A stretch of 64,000 nucleotides of DNA, taken from the NCBI GenBank assembly GCA_035489435.1, contig DATHKG010000181.1; one strand, 5' to 3'. Positions 54,033 to 62,024 of the stretch are shown one piece after another. Below the pieces are notes generated by a model. It saw only the letters and a list, made by a program, of their open reading frames with translations, had not been told where the DNA came from and ran no database searches. Position 1 is the first letter of the stretch, and each line of letters starts with the position of its first letter. Both the position numbers and the translations under genes were made by a program. This DNA comes from DATHKG01 sp035489435 (GTDB lineage Bacteria; Bacteroidota; Bacteroidia; Chitinophagales; Chitinophagaceae).

Positions 54033-55023
54033 CATAAATCAGCAAAACAATTCCAAGCGCAAAGAATAAAAACATAAATGCAAGCAGGGAGCTTGTGCCC
54101 CTGGGTGCGTTCTTAAACTCTTTCCAGATGAACACACCCCAAAGCGCAGCAACCAGGGTGGCTCCCTGGCCAAGTCCATATGATATCGCCGAACCAGCGC
54201 GCCCCGCAGCAATAAGGTTTAATGAATTTCCAAGTCCCCAGATAAGTCCGCCCAGTACTCCTGTGAGATGGGTGTTTAGTGAACCTGCAAAATATTGGGA
54301 ATAACTTGTCGGCGAACCGGTAATTGGCTTTTTAATAAGTATGGTATTAAAAATAAAGTTGCTGGCTAAAATACCTATGGAAAAAATAAAAACAGCAGTA
54401 TATGGGGTCATCTTGCCTATAGCCGGTGATTCAAAATTATTCAGATCCATAGCAGCGGCAATAAAGCGATAAAAAAAAGACATCAGGAAACCAGCCGCAA
54501 TCGCTATAAATATACCTTTTGAAGAAACTTTTTTATTTGTATTTTCTTTTTTTCTATAAGCGATAGCATTTAATACAATTGCGATCATAACCAAAGCTAT
54601 ACCGGAGAAAATAAACACCGGATCGCCTTTCTGTTCAGCTCCATAGTTTATTACAACTCCAAGTATCAAAGCAATACCAATTCCTACCGGGAAGGCTACC
54701 GACATGCCAGCGATGGCTATAGCCGCCGATAAGAGGATATTTGCTGCGTTAAAAATAATCCCACCCAGGAATGCACTCCTGATGTTTGCACCGTCAGCCT
54801 GCTTTAGATCTTCAAGGAAACTTCTTCCATTACTACCAATGCTGCCAATTGTAAAAGCGGAAATAATCGAAAACAGCAAGATCCCTATCACATAATCCCA
54901 ATAGAACAATTCAAAACGCCAATGTTTGGATGCCAGCTTTTGTGTGTTTCCCCATGAACCCCAACACAACATCGTAATAAAACAAAACAGGATAGCGAGT
55001 GAATAGTCTGTGACAATATACAT
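54019..55023 (-). CDS. DMT-superfamily sugar permease (RhaT/GRP-like)
   Basis: 334 residues and ten helices. It starts SLAILFCFITMLCWGSWGNTQKLASKHWRFELFYWDYVIG, the typical GRP/RhaT entry with WGSWGNTQK, and includes VAFPVGIGIALILGVVINYG and GGLIWGLGNSLNLIAAGRAGSAISYGLGQGATLVAALWGVFIWKEF (in parts). Such proteins take up rhamnose, glucose or ribose-like sugars with protons. It is the last gene of a group with ribokinase and an ADP-ribosylglycohydrolase, so a pentose is the likely substrate. Confidence 0.82.
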   Translation of the reverse strand: MYIVTDYSLAILFCFITMLCWGSWGNTQKLASKHWRFELFYWDYVIGILLFSIISAFTIGSIGSNGRSFLEDLKQADGANIRSAFLGGIIFNAANILLSAAIAIAGMSVAFPVGIGIALILGVVINYGAEQKGDPVFIFSGIALVMIAIVLNAIAYRKKENTNKKVSSKGIFIAIAAGFLMSFFYRFIAAAMDLNNFESPAIGKMTPYTAVFIFSIGILASNFIFNTILIKKPITGSPTSYSQYFAGSLNTHLTGVLGGLIWGLGNSLNLIAAGRAGSAISYGLGQGATLVAALWGVFIWKEFKNAPRGTSSLLAFMFLFFALGIVLLIYAGDK

Positions 55024-55139
55024 TTGATAAAGTTTATTGGGGCGTTGTTTTCAGAATCTGTTTGCAGTTGAGACGTTAAAGACATGTTGAGATGTACCCA
55101 GAATAATATATTGAGGTGTACCCAGGGTTTATATTTAAC

Positions 55140-56663
55140 TCAAGGTTTGTTAGCATTAAAAGGTTTATCGGAAAAAACAACATAATTATAACTCCTCAAT
55201 TCGTGCTGCTCACTTGGATTCAACAGTTTGATGTTTACCAGGTGTTTCTTTTTATCGAGGGGATACCTAGCAAACAGTTCCAGTCGCCTATGTGTAAAAT
55301 TGGTGGGGAGTTCCACTGTCTCCACCTTCTGACCATCAAGATAAATCTCGGCACGAAATATATAATCCTCCTTAACCCCGGTTTTCTTTTTTGCTTCACC
55401 GGCTAATGAAAACCCTGTCCCTTCGAACTCAAATGACAACTCAGTGATACTATGATTAAAGTCCACCCTGGCAATCGGGTACAAACCGGTAAAACCCTGT
55501 TCAAATTTCACTGACTGTGGTAACTGGCTTTTGATGGTTATTATTTCGTTGCTGACTTTTCCCCCATTGGCTTCTATATTCAATAATGCATGTTTCAAAC
55601 CGATCTCATAAACTTTATTAAGTGAGATCTCGGTATACTTAAAATTAATGTCTTCTGCTTCTGATAATCCAAGTTTCCATTCTGAAGGAATTTTGTCGTA
55701 GCCCAACACCGTACCGAGTACTCCTGCTACTGATGAAGGATTACAGTCAGCGTCCTGACCGGCGCGGGTGGCGATCTCTACAGATTTACCGAAATCTTTC
55801 TGTCCGTATAAAAGAGCGAGTACAACATAGGCAGAATTTACTTTTGCATCAATATTGAATGGATTAAAAATTCCTTCATGACAGGCAATATCACTTGACC
55901 ATTTTTTCTGTATTTCGTACCAAGACCGGTGCCAGTCGGCCGGAAATTGTTTATGCCATTTGATCACATCACTGATACATTGATAATAAGTACTTTTTGC
56001 TGGAATGGTTTTTAAAGCCTCCGTAACTATATATGAAATATCATCTGAAATAAATGCGAGCGAATACATGGCACCGATATAAACTCCACCATACCAACCA
56101 TCGCCATAGTTCATAATATGCCCGATTTTATCAGAGATTGCGGAGGCCGTATTCGGCATACCGGGACTCATTAAACCAGCGTAATCAGCTTCAATCTGGT
56201 AGTCAATATCTTCTGCATGTGAATTGTATTTCCAATGACCCGATTCCGGTGCTTTAATCCCATGAAGGATATTATATCTTGCTGCCTGGTTCGCGTGCCA
56301 CAACATATAACCAGCATTTGCAAATGCATTTGCGAAAGAGTCGATCGGCGCATTCAACCCGTATTTGTCAAATACGTCAACGAATGTAAGGTCCATATAC
56401 AAATCATCATAAAGGCCAGGATTATTGATCATCGCAGCCTTCAGGTATCCATCCTTCCAAACCAGCGGTTGATAGTCCTGGATAAAAGTTCCATTAAACC
56501 TGAATTCATAAGGACCACCGAATGTTACACCAATGGTCTGACCGGCCCAGCCACCTTTGATTTTGTCATGCAGCACTTTTTTTGAAATAGAGACAGGTTT
56601 TTGTGAGACAACTAAAGAAACAAAAAACATAGAAATAATAAGCAGGATATTTTGTTTTGTCAT
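55140..56663 (-). CDS. secreted ADP-ribosylglycohydrolase-fold enzyme
   Basis: 507 residues with a signal peptide (LLIISMFFVSLVVSQ). ADPRGH marks: GGWAGQTIGVTFGGPYEF near the start, the metal site LYDDLYMDLTFVDVFD and the C-terminal metal helix RAGQDADCNPSSVAGVLGTVLGYDKIP. After about residue 370 a beta-sandwich domain follows (FEQGFTGLYPIARVDFNHSITELSFEFEG in parts). Members cleave N- or O-ribosidic bonds with two Mg ions. Secretion and its neighbours (ribokinase, sugar permease) suggest release of ribose from ADP-ribose or nucleoside-like compounds in the periplasm. The start lies two bases after a hairpin arm. Confidence 0.85.
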   Translation of the reverse strand: MTKQNILLIISMFFVSLVVSQKPVSISKKVLHDKIKGGWAGQTIGVTFGGPYEFRFNGTFIQDYQPLVWKDGYLKAAMINNPGLYDDLYMDLTFVDVFDKYGLNAPIDSFANAFANAGYMLWHANQAARYNILHGIKAPESGHWKYNSHAEDIDYQIEADYAGLMSPGMPNTASAISDKIGHIMNYGDGWYGGVYIGAMYSLAFISDDISYIVTEALKTIPAKSTYYQCISDVIKWHKQFPADWHRSWYEIQKKWSSDIACHEGIFNPFNIDAKVNSAYVVLALLYGQKDFGKSVEIATRAGQDADCNPSSVAGVLGTVLGYDKIPSEWKLGLSEAEDINFKYTEISLNKVYEIGLKHALLNIEANGGKVSNEIITIKSQLPQSVKFEQGFTGLYPIARVDFNHSITELSFEFEGTGFSLAGEAKKKTGVKEDYIFRAEIYLDGQKVETVELPTNFTHRRLELFARYPLDKKKHLVNIKLLNPSEQHELRSYNYVVFSDKPFNANKP

Positions 56664-56734
56664 ATAGCGACGGTTTAAGAGAGTTATGAATTATGAGTTA
56701 TGAATTATGAAAGAAAATACAAAACCGTTGCTAT
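56664..56734. repeat. hairpin with GAGTTATGA-family repeat before the ADPRGH start
   Basis: ATAGCGACGGTTT (56664-56676) pairs with AAACCGTTGCTAT (56722-56734) with one wobble; between them lie GAGTTATGAATTATGA units of the same family as the hairpins at 27.7 and 30.6 kb. In the mRNA the start codon immediately follows the 3' arm of the stem. Confidence 0.8.
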
Positions 56735-56787
56735 CATTTCGTTTCATAACTCAAAAAGGTGCAAACTGATTCAATGGCCTGCAAATT

Positions 56788-57732
56788 TTAACCAATTGAA
56801 TTTTCTAGAACGGCAATAAAAGCTTCCAGCTCCTGCTTAGATGGCGCCGAAGCTTGAGCACCAAGTTTGGTAACTGATATCGCGGCTGCCATACAGGCGA
56901 AACGGGTTGCCTGAATTATGTCTTTATCCTCAGACAAAGCAACTGCAAGTGCTCCGTTAAATACATCGCCTGCTGCCGTTGTATCGATAGAATCTACTGG
57001 AACTGCCGGTATATGGTCATATACATTATCGTGTAGAACCAGCGCGCCCATACTGCCCATAGTTATTATTACTGTTGCTATACCCTTGCTGCTCAGCGCC
57101 GCGGCAGCAGATTTTGCCGACTGAAGATCAAACACCTTGATGCCGGTGAGCATTTCTGCTTCTGTTTTATTTGGTGTGATAATACTTACATATCGCAGCA
57201 GTTCGTCCGGAATTTCGCAGGCCGGTGCTGGATTTAAAATCACCTTTACTCCTTTTTGAAAAGCTAAGGCCGCCACATATTGAACTGTAGAAAGGGGAAT
57301 TTCGAGCTGCATCAAAACGGCAGCTGACGATGCTACCAGATCTTCAATCCCGGTTAGGTCACCCGGTGACAGTGTTGCATTGGCGCCGGAAGCTACTACT
57401 ATGCAATTCTCGCCATCCCTGTCAACCGTTATCAACGCCACCCCGGAAGGATTATCTGCGTCGGTAACAATATGAGATACATCAATCCCCGCATCTTTGA
57501 AAATTGCTATAGATTGATGGCCAAAAACATCATTGCCTGTTTTGCAAATGAATACCACATTGGCTCCAAGCCTGGCAGCCGAGACAGCAGCATTAGCACC
57601 TTTGCCTCCAGGATTCATCAGAAATGTTCCTCCAAGGATTGTTTCACCTGGAACAGGAAGATGGCCGGCTTTAATAACCATATCTGTATTGGAACTCCCT
57701 ACGATAAGAATATTTCTTTGCATGGTTTTCAT
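56788..57732 (-). CDS. rbsK: ribokinase
   Basis: 314 residues from the ATG at 57732; a TTG nine bases upstream and an ATG nine bases downstream are alternatives. PfkB family features: ILIVGSSNTDMVIKAGHLPVPGETILGG, the substrate loop MNPGGKGANAAVSAARLGANV, NPAPA, TPNKTEAE and the ATP/anion-hole segment DTTAAGDVFNGALAVAL with the catalytic Asp. The enzyme phosphorylates ribose for the pentose phosphate pathway. It is the first gene of the three-gene group. Confidence 0.9.
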   Translation of the reverse strand: MKTMQRNILIVGSSNTDMVIKAGHLPVPGETILGGTFLMNPGGKGANAAVSAARLGANVVFICKTGNDVFGHQSIAIFKDAGIDVSHIVTDADNPSGVALITVDRDGENCIVVASGANATLSPGDLTGIEDLVASSAAVLMQLEIPLSTVQYVAALAFQKGVKVILNPAPACEIPDELLRYVSIITPNKTEAEMLTGIKVFDLQSAKSAAAALSSKGIATVIITMGSMGALVLHDNVYDHIPAVPVDSIDTTAAGDVFNGALAVALSEDKDIIQATRFACMAAAISVTKLGAQASAPSKQELEAFIAVLENSIG

Positions 57733-57894
57733 GGCAGACAATCGTTGTGATCATGGAAATTACAAATTATAAACAGAAAGAATGAAATCAAGCCAATTGC
57801 AATATGCGATAATACGGAATGATTTAGGCGCAAGCTGGCGACCTGCTTCGTTATTGATTTGTTGATTATGCACGTTCATGGCGTTCATTCGTTT

Positions 57895-58130
57895 CTTCCC
57901 TCCGCCGGATGGGCCTTTCGGTTAGTTTGATTTGCCACTGTGATTCCTGGTTAATATGTTTGTTCATGCCGCTGGGGGTTCTTGTCTTCGATCAGCTTTT
58001 GGTTCCCTGATCGGCTTTGTTAACCTTGCTTCCAGCGCAGGTTGCTGTCGGGCCCTGATGGGTCTGGTTAACTCCGAACAGGAATCGAAGGTGGCAATCA
58101 AACCAACCTCAGGCCCATCCTGCACGTTCT
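57895..58130. repeat. inverted and direct repeat cluster
   Basis: GGATGGGCCT...TTTGATTTGCCAC (57905-57937) is roughly reverse-complementary to GTGGCAATCAAACC...AGGCCCATCC (58091-58120); inside, CCCTGATCGGCTTTGTTAAC and CCCTGATGGGTCTGGTTAAC are direct copies. The shape suggests a small non-autonomous mobile element or a structured RNA. Confidence 0.5.
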
Positions 58131-58438
58131 AATCTCGTTCACTTGGGTGGATATGCGAATACCACAATAAAATTCACCTTCACTTATTGCAATATCCGGC
58201 TTAAGAGTTATGAGCATTGAAGTTATCGGCATTAGTCTTTGGAATGACATTTTTCCAAATGCAACTATCCAAATCAGCTATCGTAATCCTCTTGTATACG
58301 TTGCTCTTGTGCTCTTGTCTATCGCCTTGTTTGAATTCCACCACAAGTCATTCGCAAAGAACCCGATAGCTGCCCGTAGTAATGCTTGCATAGTTCATGC
58401 AGAACATAAGTGACTATAAAGTGGCTATGCCTTCAATT

Positions 58439-58554
58439 GTAACGTTACAATGTTACAATGTTACAACGTCGTAGCGTTTGCACTGTTTGCAGCGTTGCAG
58501 CATTTGCAGAGTTTCGCAGCCTTTGCATTATTTGCAGTTTACAGTTTTTAATTG
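58439..58554. repeat. low-complexity tandem array of GTTACAAT and TTTGCAG units
   Basis: Three GTTACAA units are followed by a chain of TTTGCA(C/G)-type units about 8 to 16 bases apart (GCACTGTTTGCAGCGTTGCA, CATTTGCAGAG, CCTTTGCATTATTTGCAG). It has no coding potential. Confidence 0.7.
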
Positions 58555-58884
58555 TCCAATTGAATGTTGCATCGCCTATATTTCAGATTAACCGTGGCAG
58601 AAGCAAAACCTGCACATTCGCCTGGTGACCTTCTATCCTTAATAAAATAGTTGAGAAGTGATTGGTGTTTTCGAATGATTTGATGATAACGGCAATTTAA
58701 CCAGGATTAGTGAGATTTGTTTTGACTGGTTGCATATCCCCACCAAGTGGATGAGTGAGTTGGGAGCGAAGGAATGAAACAGAACTGTTGCAAAATAAAG
58801 CTGCCAAAAAACCTGGAACTAAACTGCTTTGAACATCCGGATTTTCACCATCTTTGAAATATAATTGTATCAAGAAATTAAAGA

Positions 58885-59748
58885 ATGCAAATAAGGCTAT
58901 ACATACCATTGAATCTGATAATGGTTATTTGTGTTTTGATGACAATATCACCCAATATGAATGCACAGCATCAAACGGTCGGCCATTATGCCAAAGTAAA
59001 TGAACTGAACATGTATTACGAAATCCACGGAAGCGGACAGCCATTAGTTTTACTCCATGGCGGTGGATCTACTATACAGTCAACATTTGGCAGAATTCTT
59101 CCGGAACTTTCGAAAACGCATAAAGTAATTGCAATAGAATTACAAGCACATGGCCGGACAAAAGACGTCGACCAGTCTTTAAGCTTTGAGCAGGATGCAG
59201 ATGATGTTGCCGGGTTGTTGAATCAACTTCAAGTAAAAAAAGCAGACATTTTCGGCTTTAGTAATGGAGGCACCACGACCATTCAGATTGCCATCAGGCA
59301 TCCCAGGTTGGTAAACAGGATCATACTTGCTTCTACGTTATTTCAACGTAGCGGTATGCAAACCGGTTTTTTTGAAGGCATGAAACAGGCTAAGCTCGAA
59401 CAGATGCCAGCGCCTTTAAAGGAGGCTTATCTTCTGGTGAACCAGGACGAGGAAGGTTTAATAAAAATGTTCAACCGGGATGTTGCACGAATGATTGCTT
59501 TCAAAGATATCCCGGCTTCGGCCATCAAAGAGATACAGGCGCCAGCCCTCGTTATCAACGGTGATGCCGAAGTAGTGCTTGCGGATCATGCGCTGCTGTT
59601 GTCTAAAACACTTTCAAATGCACGCTTAGCAATCCTTCCTTCCGCACATGGTGATTATATCGGTGAGATCTGCGCCCAGGACAAGAATAGTCAACAAATT
59701 GCATTCGTAGTGGCGCTGATAAACCATTTCCTTGCTACTGGTAACTAG
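58885..59748 (+). CDS. secreted alpha/beta-hydrolase
   Basis: 287 residues with a signal peptide (IPLNLIMVICVLMTISPNMNAQ). The fold marks are YEIHGSGQPLVLLHGGGST (oxyanion loop), the nucleophile elbow FGFSNGGTTTIQ, NGDAEVVL with the acid, and LPSAHGDY with the His. It resembles alpha/beta hydrolases acting on esters, lactones or halides. Single gene, followed by a block of tandem repeats that starts directly at its stop codon. Confidence 0.85.
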   Translation: MQIRLYIPLNLIMVICVLMTISPNMNAQHQTVGHYAKVNELNMYYEIHGSGQPLVLLHGGGSTIQSTFGRILPELSKTHKVIAIELQAHGRTKDVDQSLSFEQDADDVAGLLNQLQVKKADIFGFSNGGTTTIQIAIRHPRLVNRIILASTLFQRSGMQTGFFEGMKQAKLEQMPAPLKEAYLLVNQDEEGLIKMFNRDVARMIAFKDIPASAIKEIQAPALVINGDAEVVLADHALLLSKTLSNARLAILPSAHGDYIGEICAQDKNSQQIAFVVALINHFLATGN

Positions 59749-59749
59749 A

Positions 59750-59900
59750 AAGCTTTCCAATTACAGCAGCTAGCTTTCAAAGTACAGTAGCAACCTTTCA
59801 AATTACAGCAGCTGGCCCTTCAAAAAATTACAGTAGCTACCTTTCCAATTGCAGTAGCTTACCTCCAATAACAGGTAGATAGCTTTCCAATTACAGGAGA
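59750..59900. repeat. tandem repeats AGCTTTCCAATTACAGCAGCT type
   Basis: About six degenerate copies of a 22 to 26-base unit, AGCTTTCCAATTACAG followed by (C/T)AGCT, run from the stop codon of the hydrolase gene to 59900. Confidence 0.85.
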
Positions 59901-60085
59901 TTTTTTTTAGTGTCAGCCCTGGTACTAGCTTGGTTTTAATTTGACTAAGCATATGTAACCTTTTGGCTTCATTTGTTGATTAGTTTACAATCATGATATA
60001 GGTTCAATGAAATAGCTTCATGATATAGGAATATTATAGTCATCGCTTTATATTCGAGGCTCTTCCAAAAAGAAAATCACCTTAA

Positions 60086-60234
60086 ACATCCACCATACAC
60101 ATCCACCTTACTGATCCACCATACACATCCACCTTACTGATCCACCCTACACATCCACCCTACACATCCTCCCTACACATCCTCCCTACACATCCACCCT
60201 GCTCATCCACCCTACTCATCCACCCAACACATCC
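60086..60234. repeat. CATCCACCCTACA tandem array
   Basis: At least ten copies of a 13-base unit ACACATCCACCCT with variants (TTACTGATCCACC, CATCCTCCC) in a row. The repeats have no spacer, so this is a minisatellite and not a CRISPR array. The 90 bases after it contain three TTCACATTA units. Confidence 0.88.
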
Positions 60235-60239
60235 TAAAT

Positions 60240-60656
60240 TCCCCCTTTCATTCACATTACCTTAATTCACATTCCCTTTATTCACATTAAATATATTTAT
60301 ATGTCATTTATTCGGAATAACAAATTGATTGTTTGCTAAAATTGAGTAGTTTTATTATATAGATCATATTATAATATCTATTCAGCGGCCACTCTGCCCC
60401 GAAAATATTATATATATCTGTTTACAATACGATTGCTTGCCACTACATTCACATTAACATTTCTATTATGAAAGTAGTGATCATTACTCCTGTAATATCT
60501 GCCATTAGTTTTAAGAGACGTTTGCTTCCCTATCAATTGACAAATCTAAGTCGTTGTTTTCCAACATACAACGCCATCGTGCAAGCCATGTTCCAGTCCA
60601 GGAAATAAGTTTTTCCCATTAAAACAGCTAAAACATCAATCTAAAAAACAATTTCT
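60240..60656. other. promoter region of the nitrate operon, with a 46-codon ORF
   Basis: AT-rich leader of the narK-like gene. One small ORF, 60468-60608, encodes 46 residues starting MKVVIITPVISAISFKRR, which I do not recognise; it may be a leader or noise. The dyad-like GTAGTGATCATTAC lies at its start. No promoter can be assigned with confidence. Confidence 0.4.
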
Positions 60657-62018
60657 ATGTCGTTTGGTAATAATCATCAGCCCCTCACAAAATTGAATAT
60701 ATTCTCAGGGCGGGGAATACAAATGAGAACTTTTCATATTACGTGGCTCACGTTCTTTTTTTGTTTTTTTGCCTGGTTTGGTATTGCACCCCTGATGCCT
60801 TTGGTTAGCGAGCAACTTCATTTGACCAAAGCCCAAAAAGGAAATGTAGCTATCGCTGCTGTTAGCGCCACCATTATTGCAAGGCTGCTCATCGGAAGGC
60901 TGACTGATAAATTTGGTCCGCGTAAAGTATATACCTGGCTGTTGGTGATCTGCGCCTTCCCGGTAATATTTATCGGCCTGGCAGATAGTTATATTACATT
61001 CTTATTATTTCGGTTGGGGATCGGCGTGATAGGAGCTTCTTTTGTATTAACCCAATTTCATACATCGGTGATGTTTGCGCCGAATATAAAAGGAACTGCA
61101 AATGCAACAGCCGGCGGTTTTGGGAACACAGGTGGTGGTGCCACGCAAATTTTAATGCCTTTAATTGCGGCTGGTTTGGTAGGAGCTGGTTGGGTAAGCC
61201 AGGCGGACAGCTGGAGATATGCGATGATCTTTCCCGGTATAATGTTACTTGTGATGGCATGGCTCTATTGGAAGTATACAAAAGATACGCCCGCCGGAAA
61301 CTTTGATGAGTTACCACTGACGGAGAAAGGCATAAAAGAAAATACTTTTTTATTAGCCGCTAAGGATTATCGCACATGGATACTCACTATCGCTTATGCA
61401 GCATGTTTTGGGGTAGAGATAACAGTCGATAATTTTGCCGCCTCCTATTTTCATGATAATTATAAGGCCACATTAATTTTTGCCGGATTACTCGCGAGCA
61501 TCTTCGGGTGGATCAACATATTTGCCCGGGCATTAGGCGGCATTGTTTCAGACAAAATCGGAAGCAGGTATGGCTTCAACGGAAAAGTAAGTTTGTTAGC
61601 TGTATTATTATTGCTTGAAGGAGCAGGAATTATGCTGTTTGCAAATTCGGGCGAACTGGTAATGGCAATCATGATGATGTTCTTTTTTGGTTTATGCCTT
61701 AAAATGGCTAACGGTGCTACTTATAGCATTGTTCCATTCATTAATCAAAAAGCCGTTGGCAGTGTGGCCGGTATTGTCGGCGCGGGCGGGAATGTCGGTG
61801 CCATGGTTATCGGATTTCTATTTAAATCAATGCCTTATTCTGAAGCATTTTTCTATCTCGGCGGCAGCGTTTTCGCAACGGGTGTAGTTATTATGGCCAC
61901 CAGGGTTATGAGTAAAAAAAGAACCTCCGTTAATGTTTTAAATGCAAATGTTTTAAAGGCGGATGCAGAAAAGACAGAACAATCGCTTGTGATGCAAACG
62001 GTAGCCATAAATAAATAA
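60657..62018 (+). CDS. narK: MFS nitrate/nitrite transporter (NarK/NasA family)
   Basis: 453 residues and about 12 helices. Nitrate-porter signatures are seen in both halves: FGNTGGGATQILMPLI near residue 160 and VGAGGNVGAMVIGFLF near 375, plus the conserved Arg in RLTDKFGPRKVYTW. An internal ATG at 60723 could also start the protein. It brings nitrate in, and its stop lies six bases before the GTG start of the nitrate reductase gene, so both are one operon. Confidence 0.92.
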   Translation: MSFGNNHQPLTKLNIFSGRGIQMRTFHITWLTFFFCFFAWFGIAPLMPLVSEQLHLTKAQKGNVAIAAVSATIIARLLIGRLTDKFGPRKVYTWLLVICAFPVIFIGLADSYITFLLFRLGIGVIGASFVLTQFHTSVMFAPNIKGTANATAGGFGNTGGGATQILMPLIAAGLVGAGWVSQADSWRYAMIFPGIMLLVMAWLYWKYTKDTPAGNFDELPLTEKGIKENTFLLAAKDYRTWILTIAYAACFGVEITVDNFAASYFHDNYKATLIFAGLLASIFGWINIFARALGGIVSDKIGSRYGFNGKVSLLAVLLLLEGAGIMLFANSGELVMAIMMMFFFGLCLKMANGATYSIVPFINQKAVGSVAGIVGAGGNVGAMVIGFLFKSMPYSEAFFYLGGSVFATGVVIMATRVMSKKRTSVNVLNANVLKADAEKTEQSLVMQTVAINK

Positions 62019-62024
62019 TCTGTA

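Larger units (their letters stand above)
57742..58884. other. 1.1-kb non-coding, repeat-rich region
   Basis: No convincing gene. At 57895-58130 related GATGGGCCT/GGTTAGTTTGATTTGCCAC-type segments occur in direct and inverted order, forming a long imperfect hairpin. At 58439-58554 a stretch of GTTACAAT and TTTGCAG units forms a low-complexity tandem array. A 67-codon ORF at 58210-58413 has no features of a real protein. Confidence 0.6.

Noticed and set aside
57895..58130. Cobalamin or TPP riboswitch in the repeat cluster
   Set aside because: The conserved core sequences of these riboswitches are absent; only simple repeats are seen.
58210..58413. 67-codon ORF in the non-coding region
   Set aside because: No start context, no recognised motif and location inside a repeat-rich region; probably chance.
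60086..60234. Regular short repeats that could be taken for a CRISPR array
   Set aside because: The units follow one another without unique spacers and vary in sequence; no cas gene is near.
60468..60608. 46-codon ORF upstream of narK as a real gene
   Set aside because: No recognisable motif and no sign of coding constraint; kept only as a note in the intergenic entry.
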